The notes below the pieces were generated by a model, which worked only from the letters and a program-made list of their open reading frames with translations, did not search any database and was not told the DNA's origin. From Streptosporangiaceae bacterium (lineage in GTDB: Bacteria > Actinomycetota > Actinomycetes > Streptosporangiales > Streptosporangiaceae): 64,000 nt of DNA. The translations under genes and the position numbers were made by a program. Positions within the stretch are counted from its first letter, which is position 1. Every line of letters begins with the position of its first letter. Where the stretch lies: contig JAOPYK010000170.1 in NCBI GenBank assembly GCA_025964695.1, forward strand, positions 51,480 through 115,479, read 5' to 3'. Below, in pieces: positions 16,675 to 24,857 of this stretch.

Positions 16675-17060
16675 CCTGCGCCCCGTTCCACGGATGCGGG
16701 CATCACGGCGCCCGCGAGCAGCGTCGTACGGCGCCCGGGCGTGGCCAAGGCCGGCCCTTCGCGGCGACGCGCGCGGCGGTTCCGGGCGGTTTTCCCGCCG
16801 GTCGCGGAAAGACCTGGACGAGCCTGCGGGACACAGCACTCCCGAGTGGCACCCGCCGCGGAACTTTGAGAATCTACCCACTCACGTACGCGCTGCGGCG
16901 GCATCGCCCGGCGTCCGCGATCGGGGTGCGGTGACCGTCGTAGCCGGTGCTGGCGAGGCCGGGATGGGGCTCCGGCGCGGGGATCTGAGCCGAGTAAGGG
17001 CCGGGGCGACCCGGCAGGGGCATGGCATGGTGGCCGTGGCCTGATCGTGGGGGGAGACAC
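16675..17060. other. Intergenic region with no supported gene
   Basis: About 390 bases. Open frames are present on both strands, but none has a ribosome-binding site or recognisable content. The bases just before 17061 provide the GGGGGGAGA used by the next gene. Confidence 0.45.
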
Positions 17061-17711
17061 TTGGAGCGCACGCCACCGGACCGTCATCGGGTCCTGGAGT
17101 CCTACCGGGACGGGGTCGCGGTCATCCGCGGGCTCGCCGCGGAGTGCTCCGACTGGAGCGTGCTCACCCCGTGCCCCGACTGGCAGGCCCTGGACCTCGC
17201 CGGTCACCTGCGCTGTGTGGCGGAGAACTACCTGGAGTATCTCCAGGACGCCCCCGACAGCCGGCTGTCCAAACTGTTCGCCCAGGACGCGGCGTCGGCG
17301 GTGCTGATCCGGCAGCAGGCCAGGCAGAACGCGGCCGAGCTGGCGGTGCTGCCGGCCGAGACCGGCCCGGAGCGGATCATGTCGTTCACGGTCTCCGCGG
17401 GCGCCTACGCCGATCTCGTCCCGGACGCCTGGGACCGGACGCACCTCATCTACCGGGGCACCAAGTACACCGTCGGCGACCATGCGGGTGCCGCGTGCGT
17501 CGAATGGCATCTGCACGCCTGGGACCTGGCCCGCGCGCTCGGCAAGGACTACCGGCCGCGCGACACCGAACTGCTGGTGGCGGCCTGGACCTGGGGCGTG
17601 CCGCATCTGCCGCTGGGTTCCGGCGACCCCTGGCAGAGCGTCCTGTCCTCCTCGGGGCGCTCGCCGGACTGGCCCGCCGTCAGCAGGCGGCGCCGCGGCC
17701 GTCATCATTGA
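17061..17711 (+). CDS. Maleylpyruvate isomerase (MDMPI)/DinB-like family protein
   Basis: 216 residues from TTG 17061, which has GGGGGGAGA seven bases upstream. A four-helix DinB-like metalloenzyme family linked to mycothiol: WSVLTPCPDWQALDLAGHL carries the first conserved His, and EWHLHAWDLARALG the pair of histidines of the metal site. Members are mycothiol-dependent isomerases or transferases with mostly unknown substrates. It is followed after 36 bases by an enoyl-CoA hydratase gene, so a small catabolic operon is likely. Confidence 0.8.
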   Translation: MERTPPDRHRVLESYRDGVAVIRGLAAECSDWSVLTPCPDWQALDLAGHLRCVAENYLEYLQDAPDSRLSKLFAQDAASAVLIRQQARQNAAELAVLPAETGPERIMSFTVSAGAYADLVPDAWDRTHLIYRGTKYTVGDHAGAACVEWHLHAWDLARALGKDYRPRDTELLVAAWTWGVPHLPLGSGDPWQSVLSSSGRSPDWPAVSRRRRGRHH

Positions 17712-17747
17712 GCACGCACGGGCCGGCGGCGCGAGGAGACTGACCGA

Positions 17748-18512
17748 ATGTTGGACCTGACCATCGACGAGCAGGTGGCGACCGTACGGATCAACCGGCC
17801 GGAGAAGCGCAACGCGATGACCGCGGAGATGTGGCGGGCGCTTCCCGGGCTGCTCGACGGTCTCGCCGCGGACCCGGAGGTACGGGTGGTGGTGCTGACC
17901 GGGGCGGGCGGCACCTTCTGCGCCGGGGCCGACATCACGGACCTGGGCAGGCTGGGCGGAGACGAGCTGACAGTGGCCTCGGAGGAGGCCCTCGCCGCCT
18001 TCCCGAAGCCGACCATCGCCATGATCGAGGGCTACTGCGTGGGTGGGGGATGCCAGCTCGCGGCCGCGTGCGACCTGCGCTTCGCGGCCGACGACGCCAG
18101 GTTCGGCATCACCCCCGCCAAGCTCGGCATCGTCTACCCGGCCTCGACGACCCGGCGGCTCGTGAGCCTGATCGGGCCCTCGGCCGCCAAGTACCTGCTG
18201 TTCTCCGCCGACCTGATCGGAGCCGCGCAGGCCCTGCGGATCGGGTTCCTCGACGAGATGCTGCCCGCGCCGGCCCTGCACGATCGGGTCCACGAGTTCT
18301 GCCACACCGTCACCGTGCGCTCGCAGCTCAGCGTGCGGGCCGCCAAGGATCTCGTCGACCGCAGCGCGGCCGGGCGGCCCACCGATGAGCCGGTGGCCCG
18401 CTGGCGCCAGGAGGCCGCGGCGGCCGGCGACGTCCAGGAGGGGGTGCGCGCCTTCATCGAACGCCGCCCGCCGCGGTTCGGCTGGACCGGCCCGCAGCTC
18501 ACCCAGCACTGA
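17748..18512 (+). CDS. Enoyl-CoA hydratase/isomerase family protein
   Basis: 254 residues of crotonase fold: RINRPEKRNAMT, GAGGTFCAGADITDL (first oxyanion strand), IEGYCVGGGCQLAAACDLR, and ARFGITPAKLGIVYP. In the second active-site loop a Pro-Ala-Ser replaces the usual catalytic Glu region, so the exact reaction (hydration, isomerisation or cleavage) is open. It is probably cotranscribed with the upstream MDMPI-family gene. Confidence 0.88.
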   Translation: MLDLTIDEQVATVRINRPEKRNAMTAEMWRALPGLLDGLAADPEVRVVVLTGAGGTFCAGADITDLGRLGGDELTVASEEALAAFPKPTIAMIEGYCVGGGCQLAAACDLRFAADDARFGITPAKLGIVYPASTTRRLVSLIGPSAAKYLLFSADLIGAAQALRIGFLDEMLPAPALHDRVHEFCHTVTVRSQLSVRAAKDLVDRSAAGRPTDEPVARWRQEAAAAGDVQEGVRAFIERRPPRFGWTGPQLTQH

Positions 18513-18524
18513 CCTGGGCTCCCC

Positions 18525-18558
18525 GCCGTGATCACGCGATGGGTCGCATGATCACGGC
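18525..18558. terminator. Bidirectional terminator between echA-like gene and glmS
   Basis: A 10-bp outer stem (GCCGTGATCA/TGATCACGGC), one C-A mismatch, a 4-bp inner stem and the loop TGGG. It is placed between two convergent stop codons. Confidence 0.8.
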
Positions 18559-18569
18559 GTCGGGGGCGG

Positions 18570-20384
18570 CTACTCCACCGTGACGCTCTTGGCCAGGTTC
18601 CGGGGCTTGTCGACGTCGTGACCGAGTTCCACCGCCGCGTGATACGCGAGGATCTGCAGCGGGATGGTCAGCAGGATCGGATCCAACTCGGTCTCGTTCT
18701 TGGGCACGATGATGACGTCGTCGGCGAGCTTGCCGTCCGGTGCGCTGTGCGCGATCGCCAGCACCCGGCCCTTGCGGGCCCGGATCTCACCCAGCGTGGA
18801 CAGGTTCTTCTCGTGCAGCTCGTCGTCGGGTATCACCGCGATCGTCGGCAGTTCGGGGCAGACCAGGGCGAGCGGGCCGTGCTTGAGCTCGCTGGCCGGG
18901 TAGGCCTCGGCGTGCAGGTAGGAGATCTCCTTGAGCTTCTGGGCTCCTTCACGCGCCGCGGGAAAGCCACGCACCCGGCCGATGAAGAACATGCCCGGAT
19001 AGCCGGCGTACTCCTTGGCCAGCGCGGCGATCGCGTCCTCCTGGGCGAGGATCTCCTCGATCTGGCCGGGCAGGGCGCGCAGGCCGTCGGCGATCCGGCG
19101 GCCGTTGGCCGGGGACAGGTCGTGGATCCGCCCCAGGTGCAGGGCGATCAGGGCCAGCACCACCGCGGTGGAGGTGAACGCCTTGGTGGAAGCCACCGAG
19201 ACCTCGGGGCCCGCGTGCAGATACACCCCGCCGTCGCATTCGCGGGCGATCGCGCTGCCCACCGCGTTGACCACGCCGAGCACCCGGCCGCCCTTGCGCC
19301 GCAGCTCCTGGACGGCGGCGAGGGTGTCGTAGGTCTCGCCCGACTGGCTGACCGCGATGTACAGCGTGTCTCCCTCGACCACCGGGCTGCGATAGCGGAA
19401 CTCCGAGGCGGGCTCGGCGTCGGCGGGGATGCGGGCCAGCTCCTCGATCAGCTGGGCGCCGATCTGCCCGGCGTAGTAGGCGGAGCCACAGCCGATGATC
19501 TTTACCCGGCGGAACTCGCGGGCCTCGCGCGGGTCGAGGTTGAGCCCGCCGAGGTGGGCGGTGTGGAAACGGCCGTCCAGCCGTCCCGACAGCGCCCGCT
19601 GAACCGCCGCGGGCTGTTCGTGGATCTCCTTCTGCATGAAGGTGTCGTAAGAGCCGGTGTCCCACTGGCCGGGCTCCCAGTCGACCACCGAGGGGCTCTT
19701 GGAGGTGGTGCGGGCGTCCTGGGTCCAGGTGCGGAACCCGTCGGCGCGCACGGTCGCCAGCTCGCCGTCGTCCAGGTGCACGATCTGCCGGGTGTAGTGG
19801 ACCAGCGCCGACAGGTCGGAGGCGACGAACATCTCCTTCTCGCCGATGCCGAGCACGACCGGGCTGCCGTTGCGGGCGACGACGATGAGGTCCGGCTCCC
19901 TGGCGTCCACGACCGCGATGCCGTACGTTCCGACCACCGTGCTGAGGGCCTGCCGGACGGCGTCCTCCAGGGTCTCGGCGGCGGACTGCGCGATCAGATG
20001 CGCCAGCACCTCCGAGTCGGTCTCGGAGCCGAACTCGACGCCCTCGGCCACCAGCTTGGCGCGCAGCTCGTCGGCGTTCTCGATGATGCCGTTGTGCACG
20101 ACGGCGACCGAGCCGGAGACGTGCGGATGGGCGTTGGCGTCGCTCGGCTCGCCATGGGTGGCCCACCGGGTGTGCCCGATCGCCGGGGCGCCCTTGAACC
20201 GGGCGGGCAGGTCGGCGGCGAGGTCGGCGACCCGCCCCTTGACCTTGCGGACCCGCAGATCACCGGAGCGGCCGACCACCGCGATGCCCGCGGAGTCGTA
20301 CCCCCGGTACTCCAGGCGCGCGAGGCCTTCCAGCAGGACCGGGACGGCGTCCCTCGGCCCGATGTACGCCACGATTCCACACAC
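18570..20384 (-). CDS. glmS: Glutamine-fructose-6-phosphate aminotransferase (isomerising)
   Basis: 604 residues. It makes glucosamine-6-phosphate from fructose-6-phosphate and glutamine, the first step to UDP-GlcNAc. The start is GTG 20384, because the mature enzyme begins with the catalytic Cys1 (CGIVAYIG). Glutaminase motifs: LEYRGYDSAGIAV, GHTRWATHG, HNGIIENADELR. SIS motifs: GCGSAYYAGQ, SQSGETYDT, STKAFTSTAV. The C-terminus ends DKPRNLAKSVTVE as usual. No ribozyme-like glmS leader is apparent in the 71 bases before the next gene. Confidence 0.97.
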   Translation of the reverse strand: MCGIVAYIGPRDAVPVLLEGLARLEYRGYDSAGIAVVGRSGDLRVRKVKGRVADLAADLPARFKGAPAIGHTRWATHGEPSDANAHPHVSGSVAVVHNGIIENADELRAKLVAEGVEFGSETDSEVLAHLIAQSAAETLEDAVRQALSTVVGTYGIAVVDAREPDLIVVARNGSPVVLGIGEKEMFVASDLSALVHYTRQIVHLDDGELATVRADGFRTWTQDARTTSKSPSVVDWEPGQWDTGSYDTFMQKEIHEQPAAVQRALSGRLDGRFHTAHLGGLNLDPREAREFRRVKIIGCGSAYYAGQIGAQLIEELARIPADAEPASEFRYRSPVVEGDTLYIAVSQSGETYDTLAAVQELRRKGGRVLGVVNAVGSAIARECDGGVYLHAGPEVSVASTKAFTSTAVVLALIALHLGRIHDLSPANGRRIADGLRALPGQIEEILAQEDAIAALAKEYAGYPGMFFIGRVRGFPAAREGAQKLKEISYLHAEAYPASELKHGPLALVCPELPTIAVIPDDELHEKNLSTLGEIRARKGRVLAIAHSAPDGKLADDVIIVPKNETELDPILLTIPLQILAYHAAVELGHDVDKPRNLAKSVTVE

Positions 20385-20455
20385 GGTGAGTGTCTCCTCT
20401 ATCTCGGTTCCGTCGATGTCCGGGCCGAAGGCGCCCGGCAGGCCATCGCCGATGG

Positions 20456-20731
20456 TCAGCCGTACACGATCCGACGCAGCTGGCGCACCGATAGTTCGGG
20501 TGGTGCGACCCGCCGGAGCGGCAGCTCGGCGGCGATCCGGTCGAAGATCCTCTCGTTGGTCAGGCCCGCGGCCCGCAGCTCGCCATGCCGGCGGCGTACG
20601 TACGCCTCCGCCGGTTCGGTGAAGTAGGCGATCACGTCGGCGACCACCCGCGCCGCCTCGCCCCCGGTGAGCGTGGTGGTGCGGGTCAGGTGATCGACGA
20701 GATCCCCGTACGGCTGTCCAACGGTGAGCAT
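20456..20731 (-). CDS. Conserved hypothetical protein, 91 aa
   Basis: Begins MLTVGQPYGDLVDHL with GGAG five bases upstream of ATG 20731. All-helical appearance, ending with the conserved-looking VAPPELSVRQLRRIVYG. It lies directly upstream of glmS on the same strand (71-base gap) and is probably in the same transcript. The function is unknown. Confidence 0.7.
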   Translation of the reverse strand: MLTVGQPYGDLVDHLTRTTTLTGGEAARVVADVIAYFTEPAEAYVRRRHGELRAAGLTNERIFDRIAAELPLRRVAPPELSVRQLRRIVYG

Positions 20732-20981
20732 GAGACTCCATTCTGGCCTGCCCGCGGCAGCGACTCCAAGGATTCTGCCCGAAATCGGGCAGACATCTGC
20801 CATGAAGGCCTGCCGGCTGCCGTCTGCTCACCCGGCAATGTTTCCGCTGTGCGGAGGACGTTGCGTACTGGGCACAAAGCGTGACCGCCGCTGAAACGCG
20901 GCGTTCTTAGTTTTCGGGTGTCGACAGCACCGAGCAGGCCCGCTCGCGGGCCCGCGCCGCCACGATTCCGGGAGGACCAGC

Positions 20982-21751
20982 ATGACGGCACTGGCCGACG
21001 AAGAGACCGAGGCGCCGGCCGCGCTCCGCGGGGCCGGCCACTGGATCGAAGGCCTGGGCGGCGGCAACTTCGCCTCGTCGATGGCGAACATCACCCACTT
21101 CTACCCGGTGAGCAGGCAGGGCCTTCCGCTGGGCCTGAACGCGGCCGGCGGCAACCTGGGCACCAGCGTCACGCAGCTGGCCATGCCGCCGCTCATCGTG
21201 GAGCCGTTGCCGATGCCGGTGATGGCGAAGACGAACAGGAACGCGGCGAGGAAGGCGTTCCAGTCCCTGGCGTTCACCGCCACCGCGACGGCGCCGACGC
21301 CCAGGCCCATCAGGAAAAAGTCGATCACGGTGACCCGGGCGCCGGGCCTTCGGCCTGGTGGCCGTCGGCTGGGTGTGGATGCCGCTCGTCCTGCTGGCCG
21401 CGGCGGGAGCATACTTCTTCATGGACAACCTGACCACGGCCCCGCGATCTTCCGCACCCAGGCGCTGGCCGGGGCGAACGCGGCCGACTCGGAGGCCGTC
21501 GCCACGGCGACCGCCAAGGGGCGGCGGGACGCGGCCGCGGCGATCGGCATCTGCTCGGCCGTCGGGGCCCTCGGCGGGGTGCTGATCCAGCAGGCTTCCG
21601 CATCTCCCTGTAACAGACCAAGAGCATCAGCCCGGCGCTCACCGGGCTCGCCGTCTTCTACGGCGTCTGTGTCGTGCTGACGTGGTTCTGCTATCTGCGC
21701 CGCCGGGTCGCCGTCGGCGCGGTGCCGAGCCTGGCCGGTGCCGGAGTCTGA
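20982..21751 (+). pseudogene. narK: Nitrate/nitrite transporter remnant (deleted, rearranged, partly inverted)
   Basis: Pieces of a major-facilitator NarK protein in the wrong order. From 20982 the N-terminus (GAGHWIE) joins directly to GLGGGNFASSMANI and GLNAAGGNLGTSVTQL, skipping about 100 residues. Bases about 21200-21342 hold, on the minus strand, FFLMGLGVGAVAVAV and NARDWNAFLAAFLFVFAITG. Plus-strand coding resumes near 21346 with LVAVGWVWMPLVLLAAAG and DNLTTA. From about 21440 it continues with PAIFRTQALAGANAADSEA and SAVGALGGVLIQQA. A one-base frameshift and an in-frame TAA follow, then SPALTGLAVFYGVCVVLTW to the TGA. A functional transporter cannot be made. Confidence 0.85.
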
Positions 21752-21766
21752 GCGGGCCGGAAACCG

Positions 21767-22009
21767 TCAGGCGTGGTCGCTGACCAGATCGGCCACCCGG
21801 GGATCGGCCATCCGGGCGCAGTGGGCGGAGCAGTACCATTTCCGCTCGACCTCGACCCCGTGGCCGATCACCCGGCACTGGCAGTGCTCGCAGACGGGCG
21901 CCATCCGGGTGATGGCGCATTCGAAGCTGTCGAAGACGTGGACCACCCCCTGGGCGTGCACCTCGAACGTCATGTCGTACTCGTTGCCGCAGACCTCGCA
22001 CCGTGCCAT
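21767..22009 (-). CDS. Zinc-ribbon/metallothionein-like small protein
   Basis: 80 residues with four Cys pairs or near-pairs: CEVC, FEC, CEHCQC and YCSAHC, plus several His. Similar small actinobacterial proteins starting MARCEVCGN are annotated as metallothionein-like or zinc-ribbon proteins. It most likely binds Zn or another divalent metal. It lies between the narK remnant and the nitrate reductase gene on the opposite strand and need not belong to that pathway. Confidence 0.8.
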   Translation of the reverse strand: MARCEVCGNEYDMTFEVHAQGVVHVFDSFECAITRMAPVCEHCQCRVIGHGVEVERKWYCSAHCARMADPRVADLVSDHA

Positions 22010-22121
22010 GGCCGCCTCCCCGTTGCCTGGTCACATCTCACGACGTGATCTACCCATCCGGTCCCGGCGGTATCCGCCGGCGATCCACCTGACCTCGGAT
22101 GATGCGCTCAGTGAGCCCCTT

Positions 22122-22159
22122 TTAACGCTGAGGTCACACAAGGGACGCCACCTCGAAAT
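22122..22159 (+). promoter_or_regulatory. GlnR-like box upstream of nasA
   Basis: Four half-sites in 11-bp phase: TTAAC (22122), GTCAC (22133), GACGC (22144), GAAAT (22155), each separated by six bases. GlnR of streptomycetes recognises gTnAc-n6-GaAAc repeats upstream of nitrogen genes. The same architecture occurs upstream of nirB at 24798, and each box ends 23 bases before the start codon. Confidence 0.7.
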
Positions 22160-22181
22160 GCCCTCTGAACATGATCGAGCC

Positions 22182-24320
22182 GTGACCGACACACCGACTC
22201 ACTGCCCATACTGCGCCCTGCAGTGCGGGATGACCGTGGGCGGGACGCCGGTCACGGTCGCCCCCCGGGACGACGTGGCGGCCGACCAGGGCGGCCTGTG
22301 CCAGAAGGGCTGGACGGCGGCCGACCTGCTGGACGGTCCGGACCGGCTCACCACGCCGTTGCGGCGCGCGCATCTCGGGGCTCCGCTGGAACCCTGCACC
22401 TGGGATGAGGCGCTCGACCACATCGCCGCGGAGGTCGGACGGCTGCAGCGGGAACACGGCCGGGACGCCGTCGCGGTGTTCGGCGGAGGTGGTCTCACCA
22501 ACGAGAAGGCCTACCAGCTGGGCAAGTTCGCCCGAATCGCGCTGCGCACCTCCCAGATCGACTACAACGGCCGGTTCTGCATATCGTCGGCCGCGGCCGC
22601 GCTCAACCGGGCCTTCGGGATGGACCGGGGCCTGCCGGTGCCGCTCACCGACATCGCCACGGCCGGCACGGTGCTGCTCGTGGGCGCCAACGTCGCCGAG
22701 ACGATGCCGCCGTTCATGCGGCACCTGAGCGACCAGCGGCGCAACGGCGGCACCCTCATCGTGATCGACCCCCGTAAGACGGCCACCGCGCGCCAGGCCG
22801 ATCTGCACCTGCAGCCCACGCCGGGGACGGATCTGGCGCTGGCGAACGGGCTCCTCCACGTCGCCATCGCCGACGGGCTGCTGGACGAGGCCTACGTCGC
22901 CGAGCGGACCACCGGATTCGACCGGCTCCGGATCGCTGTGAACGGCTACTGGCCCGACCGCGTCGAGCGGATCACGGGCGTGCCGGTCACCCACATGCGC
23001 GAGGCGGTGCGGCTCCTCGCCGGAGTCCAGGTCACAGGTGTGCCCGCCGAACGAGGCGCACCGGGTCACAACCGCACCGCCCTCGTTCTGACCGCCCAGG
23101 GCTCCGAGCAGCACGCCTCCGGCACCGACACCGTCACCGCCTTCATCAACCTGGCGCTGGCGCTCGGCCTGCCGGGCCGGCCGGGGTCCGGCTACGGCTG
23201 CATCACCGGCCAGGGCAACGGCCAGGGTGGAAGGGAGCACGGACAGAAGGCGGACCAGCTGCCCGGTTACCGGAAGATCGACGATCCCGGGGCGCGGGCG
23301 CACGTGGCCGCGGTCTGGGGCGTCGATCCGGAGATCATCCCGCGCCCGGGGCGCTCGGCGTACGAGCTGCTATCCGCACTCGGCGAGCCGGGCGGCCCCA
23401 GGGCGCTGATGGTCTTCGGCTCCAACCCGGTCGTGTCGGCGCCTGGCGCGGCCGCGGTCGAGGAGCGCCTCAACGCGCTGGACCTCCTGGTCGCCGCGGA
23501 CTTCGTGCTGTCGGAGACCGCTGCCCGGGCCGACGTGGTGCTGCCCACCACGCAGTGGGCCGAGGAGTCCGGCACGATGACCAATCTCGAGGGCCGGGTG
23601 CTCCGCAGGCGGCAGGCGGTACCGGTGCCGGCCGGGGTCCGCTCCGACCTTGAGGTGCTGGCCGGGCTCGCCCTCCGCCTCGGCGCCCCCGGAACATGGG
23701 CCACGGCGCCCGCAGAGGTCTTCGACGAACTGCGCAGGGCGAGCGCCGGTGGCATCGCCGACTACTCCGGCATCACCTACGAACGGATCGAGAAAGAGGG
23801 CGGAGTCTTCTGGCCCTGCCCCGGCGAGGGACATCCCGGCACCCCGCGTCCCTTCCTGGACCGGTTCGCCACCCCTGACGGGAAGGCCCGGTTCACCCCG
23901 GTCGAGCACCGGGGACCCGCCGAGCACGTCGATGCCGACTACCCGATCTTCCTGACCACCGGCCGGGTGCTGGCCCATTACCAGAGCGGCGCCCAGACCC
24001 GCCGGGTCAATCCTCTGGTGGACGCCGTCCCCGAGCCCTACGCGGAGCTTCACCCGGATCTGGCCGCGCGGCTGGGCATCACCGAGGGCGTGCTGCTGCG
24101 GGTCACCAGCCGCCGCGGCATGTCGATCGTGACGGCGCGGCTGACCGACACCATCAGGCCGGACACCGTGTTCATCCCGTTCCACTGGGCCGGCACCGGG
24201 CGGGCCAACCTGCTCACCAACCCGGCTCTCGACCCGATGTCGAGGATGCCGGAGTTCAAGGTCTGCGCGGTACGGGTCGAGATCGCGGTCTCCGCGGTCG
24301 GCGAAGGGGTCACCGAATGA
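22182..24320 (+). CDS. nasA: Assimilatory nitrate reductase, molybdopterin catalytic subunit
   Basis: About 712 residues from GTG 22182. This start is chosen over ATG 22158, which falls inside the GlnR-like box. It reduces nitrate to nitrite in the cytoplasm. The N-terminus holds a [4Fe-4S] site (CPYCALQC, then CQKGW). Mo-bisMGD domain motifs follow: VFGGGGLTNEKAYQLGKFAR, NGRFCISSAAAA, VGANVAETMPPFM, GQGNGQGGREHGQKADQLPG. The C-terminal beta-barrel contains TTGRVLAHYQSGAQTRR and PEFKVCAVRVEI. Length and motifs indicate an intact enzyme. Its stop overlaps an ATG by four bases. Its electron donor partner appears truncated (next entry). Confidence 0.93.
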   Translation: MTDTPTHCPYCALQCGMTVGGTPVTVAPRDDVAADQGGLCQKGWTAADLLDGPDRLTTPLRRAHLGAPLEPCTWDEALDHIAAEVGRLQREHGRDAVAVFGGGGLTNEKAYQLGKFARIALRTSQIDYNGRFCISSAAAALNRAFGMDRGLPVPLTDIATAGTVLLVGANVAETMPPFMRHLSDQRRNGGTLIVIDPRKTATARQADLHLQPTPGTDLALANGLLHVAIADGLLDEAYVAERTTGFDRLRIAVNGYWPDRVERITGVPVTHMREAVRLLAGVQVTGVPAERGAPGHNRTALVLTAQGSEQHASGTDTVTAFINLALALGLPGRPGSGYGCITGQGNGQGGREHGQKADQLPGYRKIDDPGARAHVAAVWGVDPEIIPRPGRSAYELLSALGEPGGPRALMVFGSNPVVSAPGAAAVEERLNALDLLVAADFVLSETAARADVVLPTTQWAEESGTMTNLEGRVLRRRQAVPVPAGVRSDLEVLAGLALRLGAPGTWATAPAEVFDELRRASAGGIADYSGITYERIEKEGGVFWPCPGEGHPGTPRPFLDRFATPDGKARFTPVEHRGPAEHVDADYPIFLTTGRVLAHYQSGAQTRRVNPLVDAVPEPYAELHPDLAARLGITEGVLLRVTSRRGMSIVTARLTDTIRPDTVFIPFHWAGTGRANLLTNPALDPMSRMPEFKVCAVRVEIAVSAVGEGVTE

Positions 24321-24350
24321 GCGATCCGAGCCGCCGCGCGGAGCGCGGCG

Positions 24351-24671
24351 ATGGATACCAGCATGTCCGGTACCCTCACCCAGCTCTACGACAGGGCCGC
24401 GCCACTGCCCAGTGACCGGCTCAGCCTGCTCTTCCAGGGCGTCGGCGGGCCGGCCGTCACCGATTCGCCGGTCCGTATGCCGGACGCGGCCACGGTGTGC
24501 CACTGCAACAACGTGACCAAGGGCAAGATCCGGGCGTGCTGGCAGCAAGGCGCCAGGACCGCCGACGCCGTCGCGGCGCGGACCCGGGCCGGCACCGGCT
24601 GCGGCGGCTGCCGGGACACGGTCGAGGGCATCGTCAGCCGGCTCGACGAGCAGGATTCCGTGGACGTCTGA
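24351..24671 (+). CDS. Stand-alone BFD-like [2Fe-2S] domain, probable remnant of an FAD reductase
   Basis: 106 residues. The C-terminal half (CHCNNVTKGKI, then TGCGGCRDTVEG) is a BFD-like [2Fe-2S] domain with C-x-C and C-x2-C ligands. The N-terminal stretch SGTLTQLYDRAAPLPSDRLS matches the linker that, in actinomycete nitrate-assimilation reductases, normally follows an N-terminal FAD/NAD(P)H domain of about 400 residues. That domain is missing here. An ATG overlapping the nasA stop at 24317 opens another frame and may be the original start, leaving the BFD part after a deletion near 24345. It could still shuttle electrons if expressed. Confidence 0.7.
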   Translation: MDTSMSGTLTQLYDRAAPLPSDRLSLLFQGVGGPAVTDSPVRMPDAATVCHCNNVTKGKIRACWQQGARTADAVAARTRAGTGCGGCRDTVEGIVSRLDEQDSVDV

Positions 24672-24755
24672 GCGGGCCCCGGCGATCCGCGGCGTTCCGG
24701 GGTGAACCGCCGGTTCGAGACTCACTGTACGGATAGGTCCGATCGCGTAGCGTTT

Positions 24756-24770
24756 GGTCACGCGATGACC
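24756..24770. promoter_or_regulatory. Inverted repeat upstream of the nirB GlnR-like box
   Basis: GGTCA-CGCGA-TGACC, perfect 5-bp arms. It lies 28 bases upstream of the GlnR-like box and off its 11-bp phase, so it may be a separate site or part of the promoter. Confidence 0.4.
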
Positions 24771-24797
24771 ACGAACACATCTCAAAGTTAGCTTCTT

Positions 24798-24835
24798 TTA
24801 ACACGGCGGTGACAAAGGGGACCCAGCAGCGAAAC
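24798..24835 (+). promoter_or_regulatory. GlnR-like box upstream of nirB
   Basis: Four half-sites in 11-bp phase: TTAAC (24798), GTGAC (24809), GACCC (24820), GAAAC (24831). GTGAC and GAAAC fit the GlnR half-site consensus well. The box ends 23 bases before ATG 24858, the same spacing as at nasA. Confidence 0.75.
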
Positions 24836-24857
24836 GGCTCCTGCTGAGGATCACTCC

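Noticed and set aside
20385..20455. glmS ribozyme-type leader
   Set aside because: Only 71 bases separate glmS from the upstream gene and I see no ribozyme-like core. Such ribozymes are typical of Firmicutes.
18618..20627. 669-codon plus-strand frame opposite glmS
   Set aside because: glmS on the minus strand is unmistakable; the opposite frame has no recognisable domain.
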